Counted from the first letter of the stretch, positions 8,919-18,347 are shown. The stretch: DNA of 37,744 nucleotides from an uncultured Dechloromonas sp. (GCA_937996725.1 CALKUR010000088.1:1-37744), one strand, 5' to 3'. The notes: generated by a model from the letters alone, not told the origin. Numbers and translations: made by a program.

Positions 8919-9884
8919 TTACTTCTTGAGCCAACCTTGTTTGTGGAAGAACCAGAAGGGAATGACCACCGAAATGGCCATGAGCACCAGCGAGAAGGGG
9001 TAACCGTATTCCCAGCGCAACTCCGGCATGACGTCGAAGTTCATACCGTAAATACTGGCGATTAGTGTTGGTGGCAGCATCGCGACCGAGGCCACCGAGA
9101 AGATCTTGATGATGCGGTTCTGGTTAATGTTGATGAAACCGACCGTCGCATCCATCAGGAAGTTGAGCTTATCGAAAACGAAGCCCGTGTGGCCGTCCAG
9201 AGAATCGATGTCGCGCAGAATCTGGCGACCTTCGTCATTCTGTTGTTCGTTAAGCAGCTTTACGCGCATTAGGAACGACACGGCGCGACGTGTATCCATC
9301 AGGTTACGGCGGATACGGCCATTGAGATCTTCCTCGACCGCAATGCCTGATAGCACGACACCGGCCGCATCATCCGACATCTCGCTACCGAGTACCTGCT
9401 TGCTGAATTTGTCGAGACGATCGTAAATGCCTTCGATGATGTCTGCGGAGTATTCGACATCGATGTCGAGCAACTGCAGCAGCACGTCCTTTTCGTCGCG
9501 CACGTAGTAGGGCTGGCGGCGAGCGCGCAGGCGCAGCAGGCGGAACTGGGCGAGTTCGTCACGGCGCAGGCTAAACAGCATGCCACCTTTGAGAATAAAA
9601 GCCACACGCATGGTGTCGCTGTCTTCATCGGTGTGCTGGAAAAAGTCCGAACGGATATGAAGTTCGCCGTTCTCTTCTTCGAAGAAGCGTGCCGAGGCTT
9701 CGAGATCATCCACCTCGTCTTCTTCGGGCAACACGATCGAGAATTGAGTCTTCGCCCAGTCACGCTCCTCCTCAGTCGGGGACTCGAAGTCGACCCAGAC
9801 AGGATGGCAGTGCTGCAGGTCTTCCAGGGACTCGACAGTCACCTGTTGCAAGCGGCCGTGGTTGAGCTCAAAAGCGGTAATCAT
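8919..9884 (-). CDS. corA: CorA-family Mg2+/divalent cation channel
   Basis: CorA forms a pentameric inner-membrane channel that takes up Mg2+ and related divalent cations. From the ATG at 9884 (MITAFELNHGRLQQV) the product is 321 residues, the usual size. A long cytoplasmic N-terminal domain is followed by two C-terminal membrane helices. The selectivity motif GMN is at 280-282 (YGMNFDVMPEL), between the two helices, and the protein ends in a basic HKQGWLKK tail. An upstream TTG at 9920 would add 12 residues but has no support. It lies 66 bases downstream of the M48 protease gene on the same strand and ends at the shared terminator. Confidence 0.94.
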   Translation of the reverse strand: MITAFELNHGRLQQVTVESLEDLQHCHPVWVDFESPTEEERDWAKTQFSIVLPEEDEVDDLEASARFFEEENGELHIRSDFFQHTDEDSDTMRVAFILKGGMLFSLRRDELAQFRLLRLRARRQPYYVRDEKDVLLQLLDIDVEYSADIIEGIYDRLDKFSKQVLGSEMSDDAAGVVLSGIAVEEDLNGRIRRNLMDTRRAVSFLMRVKLLNEQQNDEGRQILRDIDSLDGHTGFVFDKLNFLMDATVGFININQNRIIKIFSVASVAMLPPTLIASIYGMNFDVMPELRWEYGYPFSLVLMAISVVIPFWFFHKQGWLKK

Positions 9885-9950
9885 GGCGCGCACTATACCC
9901 AACACGGCGGCATCGGACAAGTAAAATCTGCAATCAGATCAGAGAGATGC

Positions 9951-11099
9951 CTAGGGTTTTTGCGGGGCGATCGCCGGGTCGGCTTTCAAGTCTGGCGCAT
10001 TCTTTAAATTAGGGATCAGCGGCTGCCCAGCGGCTTTTTTTGCCTTGATTTCCTTAACGGTCTCCTCTAGGGCAACAAAGCGCTCAGGGGTGGCTGGATG
10101 GGTGGCTGTATGGCTGCTCTGAATGGCTGCCGGCGACAGCGTGGCCATCCGCCGCCAGAATTGCGGGGCATTGTCGATATCGCCACCGGCTTGCGCCATG
10201 ATATATAACCCCACGTAGTCGGCCTCGGCTTCAAAGCCCTGGGAGAAGGCATTGCCGCCCAGGCTGCCGAAGAGTCCCTGGGTGGGCACTTTGAGGAGCA
10301 GTTGAGTCGCGATGTCCAGTATCGTCCCTAGGGTGTAGTTGGTCATCTTGGCCCGCATGTGCCCCATACTGTTGTGGGCAATTTCGTGCGAAATCACCAG
10401 CCCCAACTCCGTATCACTGTTTGCAAAACGCATCATGCCCCGTTGCACGACCACCTGGTTACCATCGGCGTAGGCGTTGACTTCATCGCCTTGACCGAGA
10501 ACGACAGGATAGCTACAGGCCCGATCAGGCGTGATGAGCAGGCTTTGTGCCTGTATAGAACTTTTTGCTTTGCGCTGGATGTCCACACGGAGCGCTTGCC
10601 CATTGCGTGACTGTTCCTTAATCTGCCCCAGCGATTGTTTCACGGGTTCGCCATCGTTGCCGGAGACTGGCCAACTTCCTATCTGGGTGATGGTGTCGCC
10701 TGTTCTGACCCCGGCTTTATCCGCGGCTGACCCCGGAACAACATACACCACCTGAACCGCGTTGCTGAGCTTGTACACGCTCTCGGCCGTTTCCCGAAAT
10801 TGCTCAGTCAACAAGGTGCTGCTGTTCGCAATCGCCATGCCTGTGGTGTAACGAACATCGTCGCCGCACAGATCGGAACCTCGAGTGAGCAACGGATAGC
10901 TGACGCGTAGCAGACGCTGCTGGTCTTCCAGGTAGGCTTGTAAGGCGATCTGCCGTTGCTTGCGTGCCTCGGCCTCGGCAGCCCCATCACTGACCCGTAC
11001 CCGTTGCGTGGTCGGTGCGCAGGCGGTAAGTACGATACATGCGATTACGCCCACTACCCAACCAACCGGCGAATGCTTGGTGTGGGCGCTGAATCTCAT
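9951..11099 (-). CDS. Lipoprotein zinc metalloprotease, M48 family with a PDZ domain
   Basis: This is a predicted periplasm-facing, lipid-anchored zinc protease. The start is the ATG at 11099 (382 residues); a TTG five codons upstream is less likely. A signal peptide ends in the lipobox LTAC with the acylated cysteine at residue 27. A PDZ-like segment follows at about 115-175 (VVPGSAADKAGVRTGDTITQIG), then the catalytic HEIAHN at 238-243 and the downstream zinc ligand in EAEADYVG at 290-297. M48 proteases of this type resemble BepA/LoiP, which act in outer-membrane quality control, but those lack a PDZ in this position. The substrate is unknown. It lies 22 bases after dps on the same strand. 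Several Cys residues outside the lipobox could form a disulfide. Confidence 0.88.
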   Translation of the reverse strand: MRFSAHTKHSPVGWVVGVIACIVLTACAPTTQRVRVSDGAAEAEARKQRQIALQAYLEDQQRLLRVSYPLLTRGSDLCGDDVRYTTGMAIANSSTLLTEQFRETAESVYKLSNAVQVVYVVPGSAADKAGVRTGDTITQIGSWPVSGNDGEPVKQSLGQIKEQSRNGQALRVDIQRKAKSSIQAQSLLITPDRACSYPVVLGQGDEVNAYADGNQVVVQRGMMRFANSDTELGLVISHEIAHNSMGHMRAKMTNYTLGTILDIATQLLLKVPTQGLFGSLGGNAFSQGFEAEADYVGLYIMAQAGGDIDNAPQFWRRMATLSPAAIQSSHTATHPATPERFVALEETVKEIKAKKAAGQPLIPNLKNAPDLKADPAIAPQKP

Positions 11100-11121
11100 G
11101 CGGAGCAGTCGCAAATTCAGA

Positions 11122-11592
11122 TCACTGCTCCAAAAGACTGCGTAGCATCCAGGCAGTTTTTTCGTGGATCTGGATTCGTTGTGTCAGCAGATCGGCAGTC
11201 GCTTCGTCGCCGGCTTTGTCAGCGGGGGCAAACAGGGCACGCGCCGTACGCGCTGTGGCCTCATGGCCGGCGACCAGTTCCTTGATCATGTCGATGGCCT
11301 TGGGAATGCCTTTGCTGTCCTTGATTACGGTGAGCTTGGCGAAATCGGCGTAGGTACCTGGTGCTGGGAAACCCAGGGCGCGAATCCGCTCGGCAATCGC
11401 ATCTGAGGCCAGCCAAAGTTCGTTGTACTGGGTTTCAAACATGAGATGCAGGGTCTGGAACATCGGCCCCGTTACATTCCAGTGAAAATAATGCGTTTTA
11501 AGATACAGCGTGAAATTATCCGCGGCCAGTTTGCTCAGGCCGGCGGCGATGGCTTTGCGATCTCTTTCGGGGATGCCGATATCGATTTTCAT
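11122..11592 (-). CDS. dps: Dps-family DNA-binding ferritin
   Basis: Dps forms a dodecameric shell that binds DNA and oxidises Fe2+ with hydrogen peroxide, protecting the chromosome in stress. The 156-residue product starts at the ATG at 11592 behind GGAGTGAG. The ferroxidase-site signature is visible: THYFHWNVTGPMF followed by FETQYNELWLASDAIAERIRALG. The long helical layout and the C-terminal segment IQIHEKTAWMLRSLLEQ are also typical. The frame stays open about 30 codons upstream, but that part is not family-like. It is divergent from zapE and is followed on the same strand by the PDZ-M48 protease, so those two may share induction by envelope or oxidative stress. Confidence 0.94.
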   Translation of the reverse strand: MKIDIGIPERDRKAIAAGLSKLAADNFTLYLKTHYFHWNVTGPMFQTLHLMFETQYNELWLASDAIAERIRALGFPAPGTYADFAKLTVIKDSKGIPKAIDMIKELVAGHEATARTARALFAPADKAGDEATADLLTQRIQIHEKTAWMLRSLLEQ

Positions 11593-11720
11593 GATCTCAC
11601 TCCATAAAAGGCGGGGATACCGCACAGGGCTATTATGCGCCAAAAAAATCGTCGGCATAAACCCGTTCGTATAGGCGTTGATCATTACGAAATGGGGCTT
11701 TGCACGATAAAATACAAGTC

Positions 11721-12848
11721 ATGGATATCGCAGCACTGACCCCTAACGCCCCCGGTATGCTCGGTGCCTATGCGGCGGCACTTGAAGCCAAGGGTTTTCA
11801 GCCTGATCCGGCGCAAATGCTGGCGGTGGAACGTTTGCACACGCTTTATGAATCGCTGGTTAGCTTCAAGTCTGCCCGTAGCAGCAAGATCAAGCGCATG
11901 CTCTCATCGCCTAGCGTGCCGCGTGGCGTCTATTTCTGGGGTGGGGTAGGCCGCGGTAAAAGTTTCATCATGGACTGCTTTTTTGCCGCCGTGCCTTACC
12001 AGCGCAAGAAACGCATTCATTTCCATGCCTTCATGCACCAGATTCATGCCGAGCTACGTGAACAGGTCGGTAAAGCGGATCCGCTGGTGCCGGTTGCTAA
12101 CCGAATTGCTAAAGAAACGCGCTTGCTGTGTTTCGACGAGTTTCACGTATCCGACATCGCCGATGCCATGATTCTCGGACGTTTGCTGGAGCTGCTCTTC
12201 GAGAAGGGCGTCGTCTTTGTCATGACCAGCAATTATCCGCCGGATAATCTGTACCCGAATGGCCTGCAGCGCATGAACTTCTTGCCGACCATTGAACTCC
12301 TCAAGAAACAACTGGACGTCATGCCGCTCGACGGGGGACAGGATTACCGTCTGCGTAAGCTTGAAGTCATGCCGGTCTACCATGTGCCTCACGACGACGA
12401 GACCGAGCGCGCTATGGCGGAATATTTCACCGTGGCAGCGACGTTGCCGGGCGTTAGCGGCGAATCTATCGAGATCAATAATCGCAAGATCCCGACGATC
12501 CGTCTTGCACCGGGTGTCGTTTGGTTCGATTTCATGACCATCTGCGGTGATGGTCGCGCGCAGTCTGACTATCTGGAACTCGTGCGTGAATACCACACCA
12601 TTCTGGTGTCTAATATTCCGGTGCTCGAAACCCGCCATGGTGCCGAAGCGCGTCGTCTGACCTGGTTGGTCGATGTCTGTTACGACCATCGGGTCAAACT
12701 CATTATCTCGGCCGGTGCCTATCCCGATGATCTGTACGTCGAAGGCCCCAATGCGCACGAATTTTTCCGTACGGCAAGCCGTCTGACCGAAATGCAATCG
12801 CGTGAATACCTGGCATTACCGCATCTGGTCGATATCGTCAGAACTTGA
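11721..12848 (+). CDS. zapE: ZapE/AFG1-family cell-division ATPase
   Basis: ZapE is an AFG1-type P-loop ATPase that associates with the FtsZ ring and affects its stability under some conditions. From the ATG at 11721 the product is 375 residues. Walker A is GGVGRGKS at 74-81, with Lys80, and Walker B is LLCFDEFHVSDIADAM with Asp139 and Glu140. A sensor-like MTSNYPPDNLYPNGLQR follows, which is very characteristic of the family. In many Burkholderiales this gene follows lpdA directly; here corA, the protease and dps lie between. Its stop is next to the GTG/ATG start of the prepilin-peptidase-like gene, so the two are probably co-transcribed. Confidence 0.95.
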   Translation: MDIAALTPNAPGMLGAYAAALEAKGFQPDPAQMLAVERLHTLYESLVSFKSARSSKIKRMLSSPSVPRGVYFWGGVGRGKSFIMDCFFAAVPYQRKKRIHFHAFMHQIHAELREQVGKADPLVPVANRIAKETRLLCFDEFHVSDIADAMILGRLLELLFEKGVVFVMTSNYPPDNLYPNGLQRMNFLPTIELLKKQLDVMPLDGGQDYRLRKLEVMPVYHVPHDDETERAMAEYFTVAATLPGVSGESIEINNRKIPTIRLAPGVVWFDFMTICGDGRAQSDYLELVREYHTILVSNIPVLETRHGAEARRLTWLVDVCYDHRVKLIISAGAYPDDLYVEGPNAHEFFRTASRLTEMQSREYLALPHLVDIVRT

Positions 12849-12857
12849 GTGTTAGTA

Positions 12858-13604
12858 ATGACCTTATTCATTGCTTTCTCCATTATCCTGCTCGCCATCT
12901 GGCTGGTATGCCGTGCTATTGCTTGGTTGCCAGCGTATTACGCACACGAAGAACAGGCATGGATCGCAGCCGTCCGGCAAGGAAGCGATATCGATTTGCA
13001 TCAGCCTCAGCCAATGGGTGTGGGTGCGTTATGGCGTGACTTCTTTGCTGCACCACCACCGTTCAATCGATTAACCATGGTCGCCGCGATCGTCATTGGC
13101 TTGGTCGCTGCTGTCTTATGGCGCAATCTGGTCCCGGGTTGGCCGATGGTTGCCTGGTTCGTATTCAGTTGTAGTCTCATCACGTTAGCGTTGGTCGACC
13201 ATCAGACCAAACTGCTACCGGATATCTTGACGATTCCCATGCTCTGGCTGGGCTTGCTCATGCAGCTGTTTCCGGAAACAGCCAGTTTCGGTCTTGAAAT
13301 GGCGGTGATTGGAGCCATGTTGGGCTATTTACCGCTCTGGTTGTTGGCCCAAGCCTATCGGCTGATTCGTGGGCGGGATGGCCTTGGCATGGGCGATCTG
13401 AAGCTGCTGGCAGCCATGGGTGCTTGGTCGGGGCCATGGGTGCTGCCGCAGGTGGTCTTTGCGGCAGCACTATTCGCTATTGTCTGGTTTGTCATTCAAC
13501 GCGTATTGAGCCGCCGTGGCGCCACAATGCAGGATGAGCACCCCTTTGGACCGTGGCTGATTCTGGCTTATCTGCTGATCGTATTCGTTCACATCAGCAG
13601 ATAA
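12858..13604 (+). CDS. A24 prepilin-peptidase-like membrane protein lacking the zinc-cysteine motif
   Basis: This is an inner-membrane aspartyl peptidase related to PilD, which cleaves type IV prepilin or pseudopilin leaders. The two catalytic aspartates are present: Asp114 in LVDHQTKLLPD and Asp179 in GLGMGDLKLLAAMGAW. About seven hydrophobic segments are visible. PilD normally has an N-terminal N-methyltransferase domain with paired CxxC motifs. Here the corresponding region (RAIAWLPAYYAHEEQAWI and following) is short and contains no CxxC, although the LP...E..W skeleton remains. It may cleave without methylating, or a second PilD may exist elsewhere. I chose the ATG at 12858; a GTG at 12849, just after the zapE stop, adds three residues. 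No pilin genes are nearby. Confidence 0.82.
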   Translation: MTLFIAFSIILLAIWLVCRAIAWLPAYYAHEEQAWIAAVRQGSDIDLHQPQPMGVGALWRDFFAAPPPFNRLTMVAAIVIGLVAAVLWRNLVPGWPMVAWFVFSCSLITLALVDHQTKLLPDILTIPMLWLGLLMQLFPETASFGLEMAVIGAMLGYLPLWLLAQAYRLIRGRDGLGMGDLKLLAAMGAWSGPWVLPQVVFAAALFAIVWFVIQRVLSRRGATMQDEHPFGPWLILAYLLIVFVHISR

Positions 13605-13606
13605 AC

Positions 13607-14878
13607 TCAGGCAGCGGCTAGCGCCTGATCCAGATCGGCGATCAGATCATCGATGTGTTCGATTCCCACAGACAAACGAATCATGTCTTCCGAGACCCCG
13701 GCTTTCGTCAACTCTTCTGGAGATAACTGACGGTGTGTGGTCGAGGCCGGATGGCAGGCCAACGACTTGCAATCGCCGATGTTCACCAGACGTGTGACAA
13801 GTTGCAGCGCATCTTGGAACTTGCCGCCGGCGGTGAGACCGCCTTTGACGCCGAAGTTCAGAATGCCCGATGCGCGGCCGCCCATGTACTTCTGCACTAG
13901 GGCATGATCCTTATGATCTGGCAGGCCTGCGTAGTTGACCCAGTTCACCTTCGGATGATTTTTCAGATACGCGGCGATCTTCGTTGCGTTCTCGCAGATG
14001 CGATCCATGCGCAGCGCCAGGGTTTCAATGCCCTGCAGAATCATGAAAGCGTTGAACGGTGAAATCGCGGCACCCATGTTACGTAGCGGCACCACGCGGG
14101 CGCGGCCGATATAGGCTGCTGGTCCCAACGCTTCGGTATAGACCACGCCGTGATACGACACATCCGGTTCGTTGAGGCGCTTAAACTTGGCCTTGTGCTC
14201 GGCCCACGGGAACTTGCCGCTATCGACGATAATGCCGCCGATGGAGTTGCCATGGCCCCCCAGATACTTGGTCAAGGAATGCACCACGATATCGGCACCG
14301 TGTTCAAAGGGACGGCACAGGTAGGGCGAAGGCACTGTGTTATCGACGATCAACGGTACGCCGTTTTTGTGGGCAATATCGGCGAGCTTTTCGAAATCCG
14401 TAATGTTGCCGAGGGGGTTGCCCACCGACTCGCAATAGATCGCCTTGGTCTTGCCATCGATGAGTTTAGCGAAGGAATCCGGATCGCGATAATCGGCAAA
14501 GCGGACCTCGATGCCGTACTGCGGTAGCGTGTGCGCGAATAGATTGTAAGTGCCGCCGTACAAGGTGCTCGACGTGACGATGTTATCCCCAGCCTCGGCG
14601 ATCGTCTGGATCGCATAGGTGATGGCGGCTTGACCTGAGGCCAGTGCCAGACCTGCGATGCCGCCTTCGAGTGCGGCGACACGTTTTTCGAGCACATCCT
14701 GCGTCGGGTTCATGATGCGGGTGTAGATGTTGCCGGCGACTTTGAGGTCAAACAGATCGGCACCATGCTGAGTGCTATCGAAGGCGTATGAGGTCGTCTG
14801 GTAAATCGGTACGGCGACAGCTTTGGTGGTCGGATCGACTTCGTAACCAGCGTGGACGGCAAGCGTTTCGAGTTTCAT
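13607..14878 (-). CDS. metY: O-acetylhomoserine sulfhydrylase (PLP enzyme)
   Basis: MetY makes homocysteine from O-acetylhomoserine and sulfide in methionine synthesis (direct sulfhydrylation). The 423-residue product starts at the ATG at 14878 behind AAGGAAAC and begins MKLETLAVHAGYEVDPTTKA, typical of this branch of the Cys/Met-metabolism PLP family. The PLP lysine is Lys204 in VVHSLTKYLGGHG. Other conserved pieces are SGQAAITYA, YGGTYNLF, and CHPASTTHRQLSPEE near the C-terminus. It is the last gene of the prfB-lysS-mnmC-metY series and converges on the prepilin-peptidase gene with only 2 bases between stop codons. Cystathionine-gamma-synthase is a less likely alternative given the length and N-terminus. 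Confidence 0.95.
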   Translation of the reverse strand: MKLETLAVHAGYEVDPTTKAVAVPIYQTTSYAFDSTQHGADLFDLKVAGNIYTRIMNPTQDVLEKRVAALEGGIAGLALASGQAAITYAIQTIAEAGDNIVTSSTLYGGTYNLFAHTLPQYGIEVRFADYRDPDSFAKLIDGKTKAIYCESVGNPLGNITDFEKLADIAHKNGVPLIVDNTVPSPYLCRPFEHGADIVVHSLTKYLGGHGNSIGGIIVDSGKFPWAEHKAKFKRLNEPDVSYHGVVYTEALGPAAYIGRARVVPLRNMGAAISPFNAFMILQGIETLALRMDRICENATKIAAYLKNHPKVNWVNYAGLPDHKDHALVQKYMGGRASGILNFGVKGGLTAGGKFQDALQLVTRLVNIGDCKSLACHPASTTHRQLSPEELTKAGVSEDMIRLSVGIEHIDDLIADLDQALAAA

Positions 14879-14910
14879 GGTTGTTTCCTTGTCTCCGTTA
14901 AATCGTTTGT

Positions 14911-16830
14911 TCAAGATTTTTTATGAGCATACCGCATCGGGTCGATAGCGCGCACCAGATCTTTCGGTAGCGGCAAGGGCTCTCCACCAATCTGGCTAGC
15001 CAGCAACTCGGCGCACAAGCTTGCAAACAGGATGCCACGAGCGCCGAAGCCAGAGTTCACGTAGAGCCCTGGCACGCGGGTACGCGCCGCCCGTGAACGG
15101 CTGGCATTGGCAGTATGTTCGTTTGCGGGGAGTTGCCCAACCAGCGGCAACCGGTCGGGGACGACCGGCCGTAGCCCGACCTTGCCGCCTAGGGTGGCGT
15201 TATCGGCCGCAGGCCAGGCAAGATCGCTATCTGTCACCATGCTACGGATCGTTGCCAGATTCTCGGCGTGTTCGCTCGCGCGCAAGATGAGGTTGGTATC
15301 GTCGACAATAAAGCTGGCACCACAAGTTGCTTGGCCGTCGATGCTGGGTGTCCAATACCCGTTACGACACACCACGGTTTGTGGTGCTGGGGTGGGGGGT
15401 GAGGACATGACAGTGGTTTGACCCCGTGCCGCCCGTATAGGTAGCGCATCGCTATAGGCTTCGGCAATGCGTGGGGCATCGGTGGCGTTGGCCAGAATCA
15501 CGATATCTGCTTTAGCCAGTACCTGGCCCTGATGGCCCAACGCGATCCACCCAGAATCGGACTGGCGTAGTTGTGCAACAGGCGTGTGCTCGCACAGAAC
15601 CGCACCTGAGGCTTTGAGAAGTTGCTCACAATAATCCGAAGGATTTACCCAGCCACCGGCGGCAAACCACCAGCCACCCGCAGCAACGGGTAAGCCAGCA
15701 TGCTTAGACGCGGTGTCTTGGTCAAGCCAAGTTAGCAAGTCTTCGGGAAAGCCCAATGCACTGACTGCTTGTTTCATCGTTGTCGCTTGCGTCTCATCAC
15801 GCGCCAGATGGAGCACGCCGCAGGCATCCCATTGCACGGGCAGGCCTCGCTGATTGAGTTGTTGCAGCCGTTGCAGCGTGCTCAGGAAACCGGCGCGGGT
15901 CAATCGCGACAGCACGTTGTCGTCGATCGAAGGCAATGGCCGGATCACGCCGGCCTTGTTGCCGGATGCCCCGCCGGCCAGAGTGCCACGATCGATGATC
16001 GTGCAGCGCCAGCCATGTGCAGCTAGACGTTCTGCCGTTGCCGTGCCCGCCAATCCGGCACCGATGATGAGGGCATGCCCGGGTTGGGTGCCAGGGTAGG
16101 GATGTGGGCGGCGCTCGCGGAACAACCCCGTCAGCATCTCGCGCTTCTGTGCGAAACCGGGTTGCAATGCTAAATCAAAGCCACTGGAAGTCAGCCGGCG
16201 GCGCAAGGCACCATTGACACTCCAGGTTGCCAGCGTGGTTCCGGCACCTGAGAGCTTGGCCAGGGCTTCGACGACGGGGTCTGACCAAATGTCTGGGTTC
16301 TTGCCAGGCGCAAATCCATCCAGATAGATTGCATCGGCGCGCCCGGCCACTTGGGCAAGGGCGGTCTCGGCATCGCCCAGGATGAGCGTGAGCATGACGC
16401 GACCTTGGTCGAATTCCAGGCGGTGTGTTCCCTCAGCCAACACTGGCCACTGACTGATCAAAGCATCGACCAGATCAGGAGCCATTTCGTTTTTATAGGG
16501 TTCGAGCAGGCGGATCAGATCAGCTTGCAGTAACGGGTGTTTCTCGACTGAGACAAAGTGAAGGCGCTGGCAGCGTGCAGCCACTCCCTGATCGCGCCAG
16601 GCTGCCCAAGTTGTCAGGAAATTGAGCCCGAGCCCGAAACCGGTTTCGACGATGACAAAGTGATCGTGTGCAGTTTCGTTGGCCCAACGCGCCGGCAAAT
16701 CATTGCCGCCCAAAAAAACATGCCGGGCCTGTGCGATGGCACCGGCCCGGCTGTGATAAACGTCGTCATACACCGGCGCATACGGCGTACCGTCATCAGT
16801 CTGTGACAGTGTCGCCGGTGTAATGGACAT
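14911..16830 (-). CDS. mnmC: Bifunctional tRNA mnm5s2U synthesis enzyme MnmC
   Basis: MnmC completes the 5-methylaminomethyl-2-thiouridine modification at the wobble position of certain tRNAs. The C-terminal FAD domain removes the carboxymethyl group and the N-terminal domain methylates with S-adenosylmethionine. The 639-residue product has both halves. The methyltransferase domain (about 1-235) has the SAM-binding ETGFGLGLNF at 62-71 and IYLDGFAPGKNPDIWS. The oxidase domain begins with the dinucleotide-binding motif ALIIGAGLAGTATAERLAAHGW and ends with NSGFGARGILFASLCAELLASQI. Its start lies 2 bases beyond the lysS stop, so translation is probably coupled. The fused arrangement is standard; nothing appears broken. 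Confidence 0.96.
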   Translation of the reverse strand: MSITPATLSQTDDGTPYAPVYDDVYHSRAGAIAQARHVFLGGNDLPARWANETAHDHFVIVETGFGLGLNFLTTWAAWRDQGVAARCQRLHFVSVEKHPLLQADLIRLLEPYKNEMAPDLVDALISQWPVLAEGTHRLEFDQGRVMLTLILGDAETALAQVAGRADAIYLDGFAPGKNPDIWSDPVVEALAKLSGAGTTLATWSVNGALRRRLTSSGFDLALQPGFAQKREMLTGLFRERRPHPYPGTQPGHALIIGAGLAGTATAERLAAHGWRCTIIDRGTLAGGASGNKAGVIRPLPSIDDNVLSRLTRAGFLSTLQRLQQLNQRGLPVQWDACGVLHLARDETQATTMKQAVSALGFPEDLLTWLDQDTASKHAGLPVAAGGWWFAAGGWVNPSDYCEQLLKASGAVLCEHTPVAQLRQSDSGWIALGHQGQVLAKADIVILANATDAPRIAEAYSDALPIRAARGQTTVMSSPPTPAPQTVVCRNGYWTPSIDGQATCGASFIVDDTNLILRASEHAENLATIRSMVTDSDLAWPAADNATLGGKVGLRPVVPDRLPLVGQLPANEHTANASRSRAARTRVPGLYVNSGFGARGILFASLCAELLASQIGGEPLPLPKDLVRAIDPMRYAHKKS

Positions 16831-16832
16831 AG

Positions 16833-18347
16833 TTAGTCGATGCTTCTCATTTGCGGGAATAGGATGACGTCGCGAATCGCGGCTGAATCGGTGACCAACA
16901 TAATCAGTCGATCAATGCCGATACCGCAGCCACCGGTTGGCGGCAGGCCGAATTCCAGCGCCTGGATGTAATCCGCGTCGTAATACATCGCTTCCTCATC
17001 GCCGGCTTCTTTGGCAGCAACCTGGGCGAGGAAACGCTCGGCTTGATCTTCCGGATCGTTCAGCTCCGAGAAGCCGTTGGCGATTTCACGACCGACGATG
17101 AATAGTTCGAAACGTTCGGCGATCTCCGGGTTCTTATCACTCCGGCGCGCCAGCGGCGACACTTCCGCCGGGTAGTCGATGATGAAGGTCGGTTCCCACA
17201 GCTGGGCTTCGGCGGTTTCTTCAAAGAATATGAGTTGCAAGCCGCCGAGGCCAGCCATTTTGGGGATCTCGACCTTGCGCTTGGTCAGCTCTTCGCGCAG
17301 CCAGGCTTCGTCATTGAGTTGCGCTTCGGTGTATTGCGGGCAGTGCTTCATCACGGCCTGAACAATGGTCAGGCGATGGAAGGGCTTCGACAGATCCAGC
17401 TCGCGACCCTGATAGGTGAACAGTTCTTTGCCCAATGCTTCACGTGCAGCGTGACGGATCACGCCTTCGGTGAAGTTCATCATGCTCTTGTAGTCCGCAT
17501 AGGCCTCGTAGAACTCCATCATCGTGAATTCTGGGTTATGACGCGGCGAAAGGCCTTCGTTACGGAAGTTGCGGTTGATCTCGAAAACTTTTTCGAAGCC
17601 CCCCACGACCAGACGCTTCAGATACAGCTCCGGCGCAATGCGCAGGTAGAGCGGCATATCGAGGGCATTATGGTGTGTGGTGAACGGCTTGGCCGACGCG
17701 CCACCCGGAATCGGGTGCATCATCGGGGTTTCAACTTCCAGATAGCCATCGTTGACCATATAAGCGCGGATCGATTGCACCAAGCGGCTGCGGGCCACAA
17801 AGGTCGCGCGCGATTCCTGATTCATGATCAGGTCCAAATAGCGCTGGCGGTAGCGCTGTTCGATATCGGTTAGGCCGTGGAACTTTTCAGGGAGCGGGCG
17901 TAGGCACTTGCTGAGCAGTCGAATGCTATCGCAAGCAATGCTCAGCTCACCGGTCTTGGTTTTAAACAATATGCCGGTGCAGCCAACAAGATCGCCCAGA
18001 TCCCACTTCTTGAAATCAGCGTAGACGTCTTCGCCAACCTTGTCGCGAGTCACGTAGAGTTGGATACGACCCGACACATCTTGAATGGTCAGGAACGAGG
18101 CTTTGCCCATCACGCGCTTAAGCATGATTCGGCCGGCAACGCTCACTGAGATCGGCATGCCATCAAGTTCTTCCGGCGACTTGGCTTCGAAGTGTTCGAT
18201 CAGCTTGGCCGCCGTGTTTTGGCGCTCGAAATCGTTGGGGTAGGCAGCACCCGCCTCGCGCCATTGGCGCAGTTTTTCACGGCGCTCTGCAACCAGCTGG
18301 TTTTCGTCGTTTACGGTAGCGATCGTGTCGTTGTTCTGATCGGTCAT
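16833..18347 (-). CDS. lysS: Lysyl-tRNA synthetase, class II
   Basis: LysS charges tRNA-Lys with lysine. The 504-residue product has an N-terminal OB-fold anticodon-binding domain (about 60-165, including AGRIMLKRVMGKASFLTIQD) and a class II catalytic domain. Motif 2 is FRNEGLSPRHNPEFTMMEFY, and motif 3 is GGCGIGIDRLIM near the C-terminus. The ATG at 18347 follows AAAGGAAA. It lies 25 bases after prfB, the same prfB-lysS pairing as in Escherichia coli, and mnmC follows 2 bases later. All catalytic motifs are intact. Confidence 0.98.
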   Translation of the reverse strand: MTDQNNDTIATVNDENQLVAERREKLRQWREAGAAYPNDFERQNTAAKLIEHFEAKSPEELDGMPISVSVAGRIMLKRVMGKASFLTIQDVSGRIQLYVTRDKVGEDVYADFKKWDLGDLVGCTGILFKTKTGELSIACDSIRLLSKCLRPLPEKFHGLTDIEQRYRQRYLDLIMNQESRATFVARSRLVQSIRAYMVNDGYLEVETPMMHPIPGGASAKPFTTHHNALDMPLYLRIAPELYLKRLVVGGFEKVFEINRNFRNEGLSPRHNPEFTMMEFYEAYADYKSMMNFTEGVIRHAAREALGKELFTYQGRELDLSKPFHRLTIVQAVMKHCPQYTEAQLNDEAWLREELTKRKVEIPKMAGLGGLQLIFFEETAEAQLWEPTFIIDYPAEVSPLARRSDKNPEIAERFELFIVGREIANGFSELNDPEDQAERFLAQVAAKEAGDEEAMYYDADYIQALEFGLPPTGGCGIGIDRLIMLVTDSAAIRDVILFPQMRSID

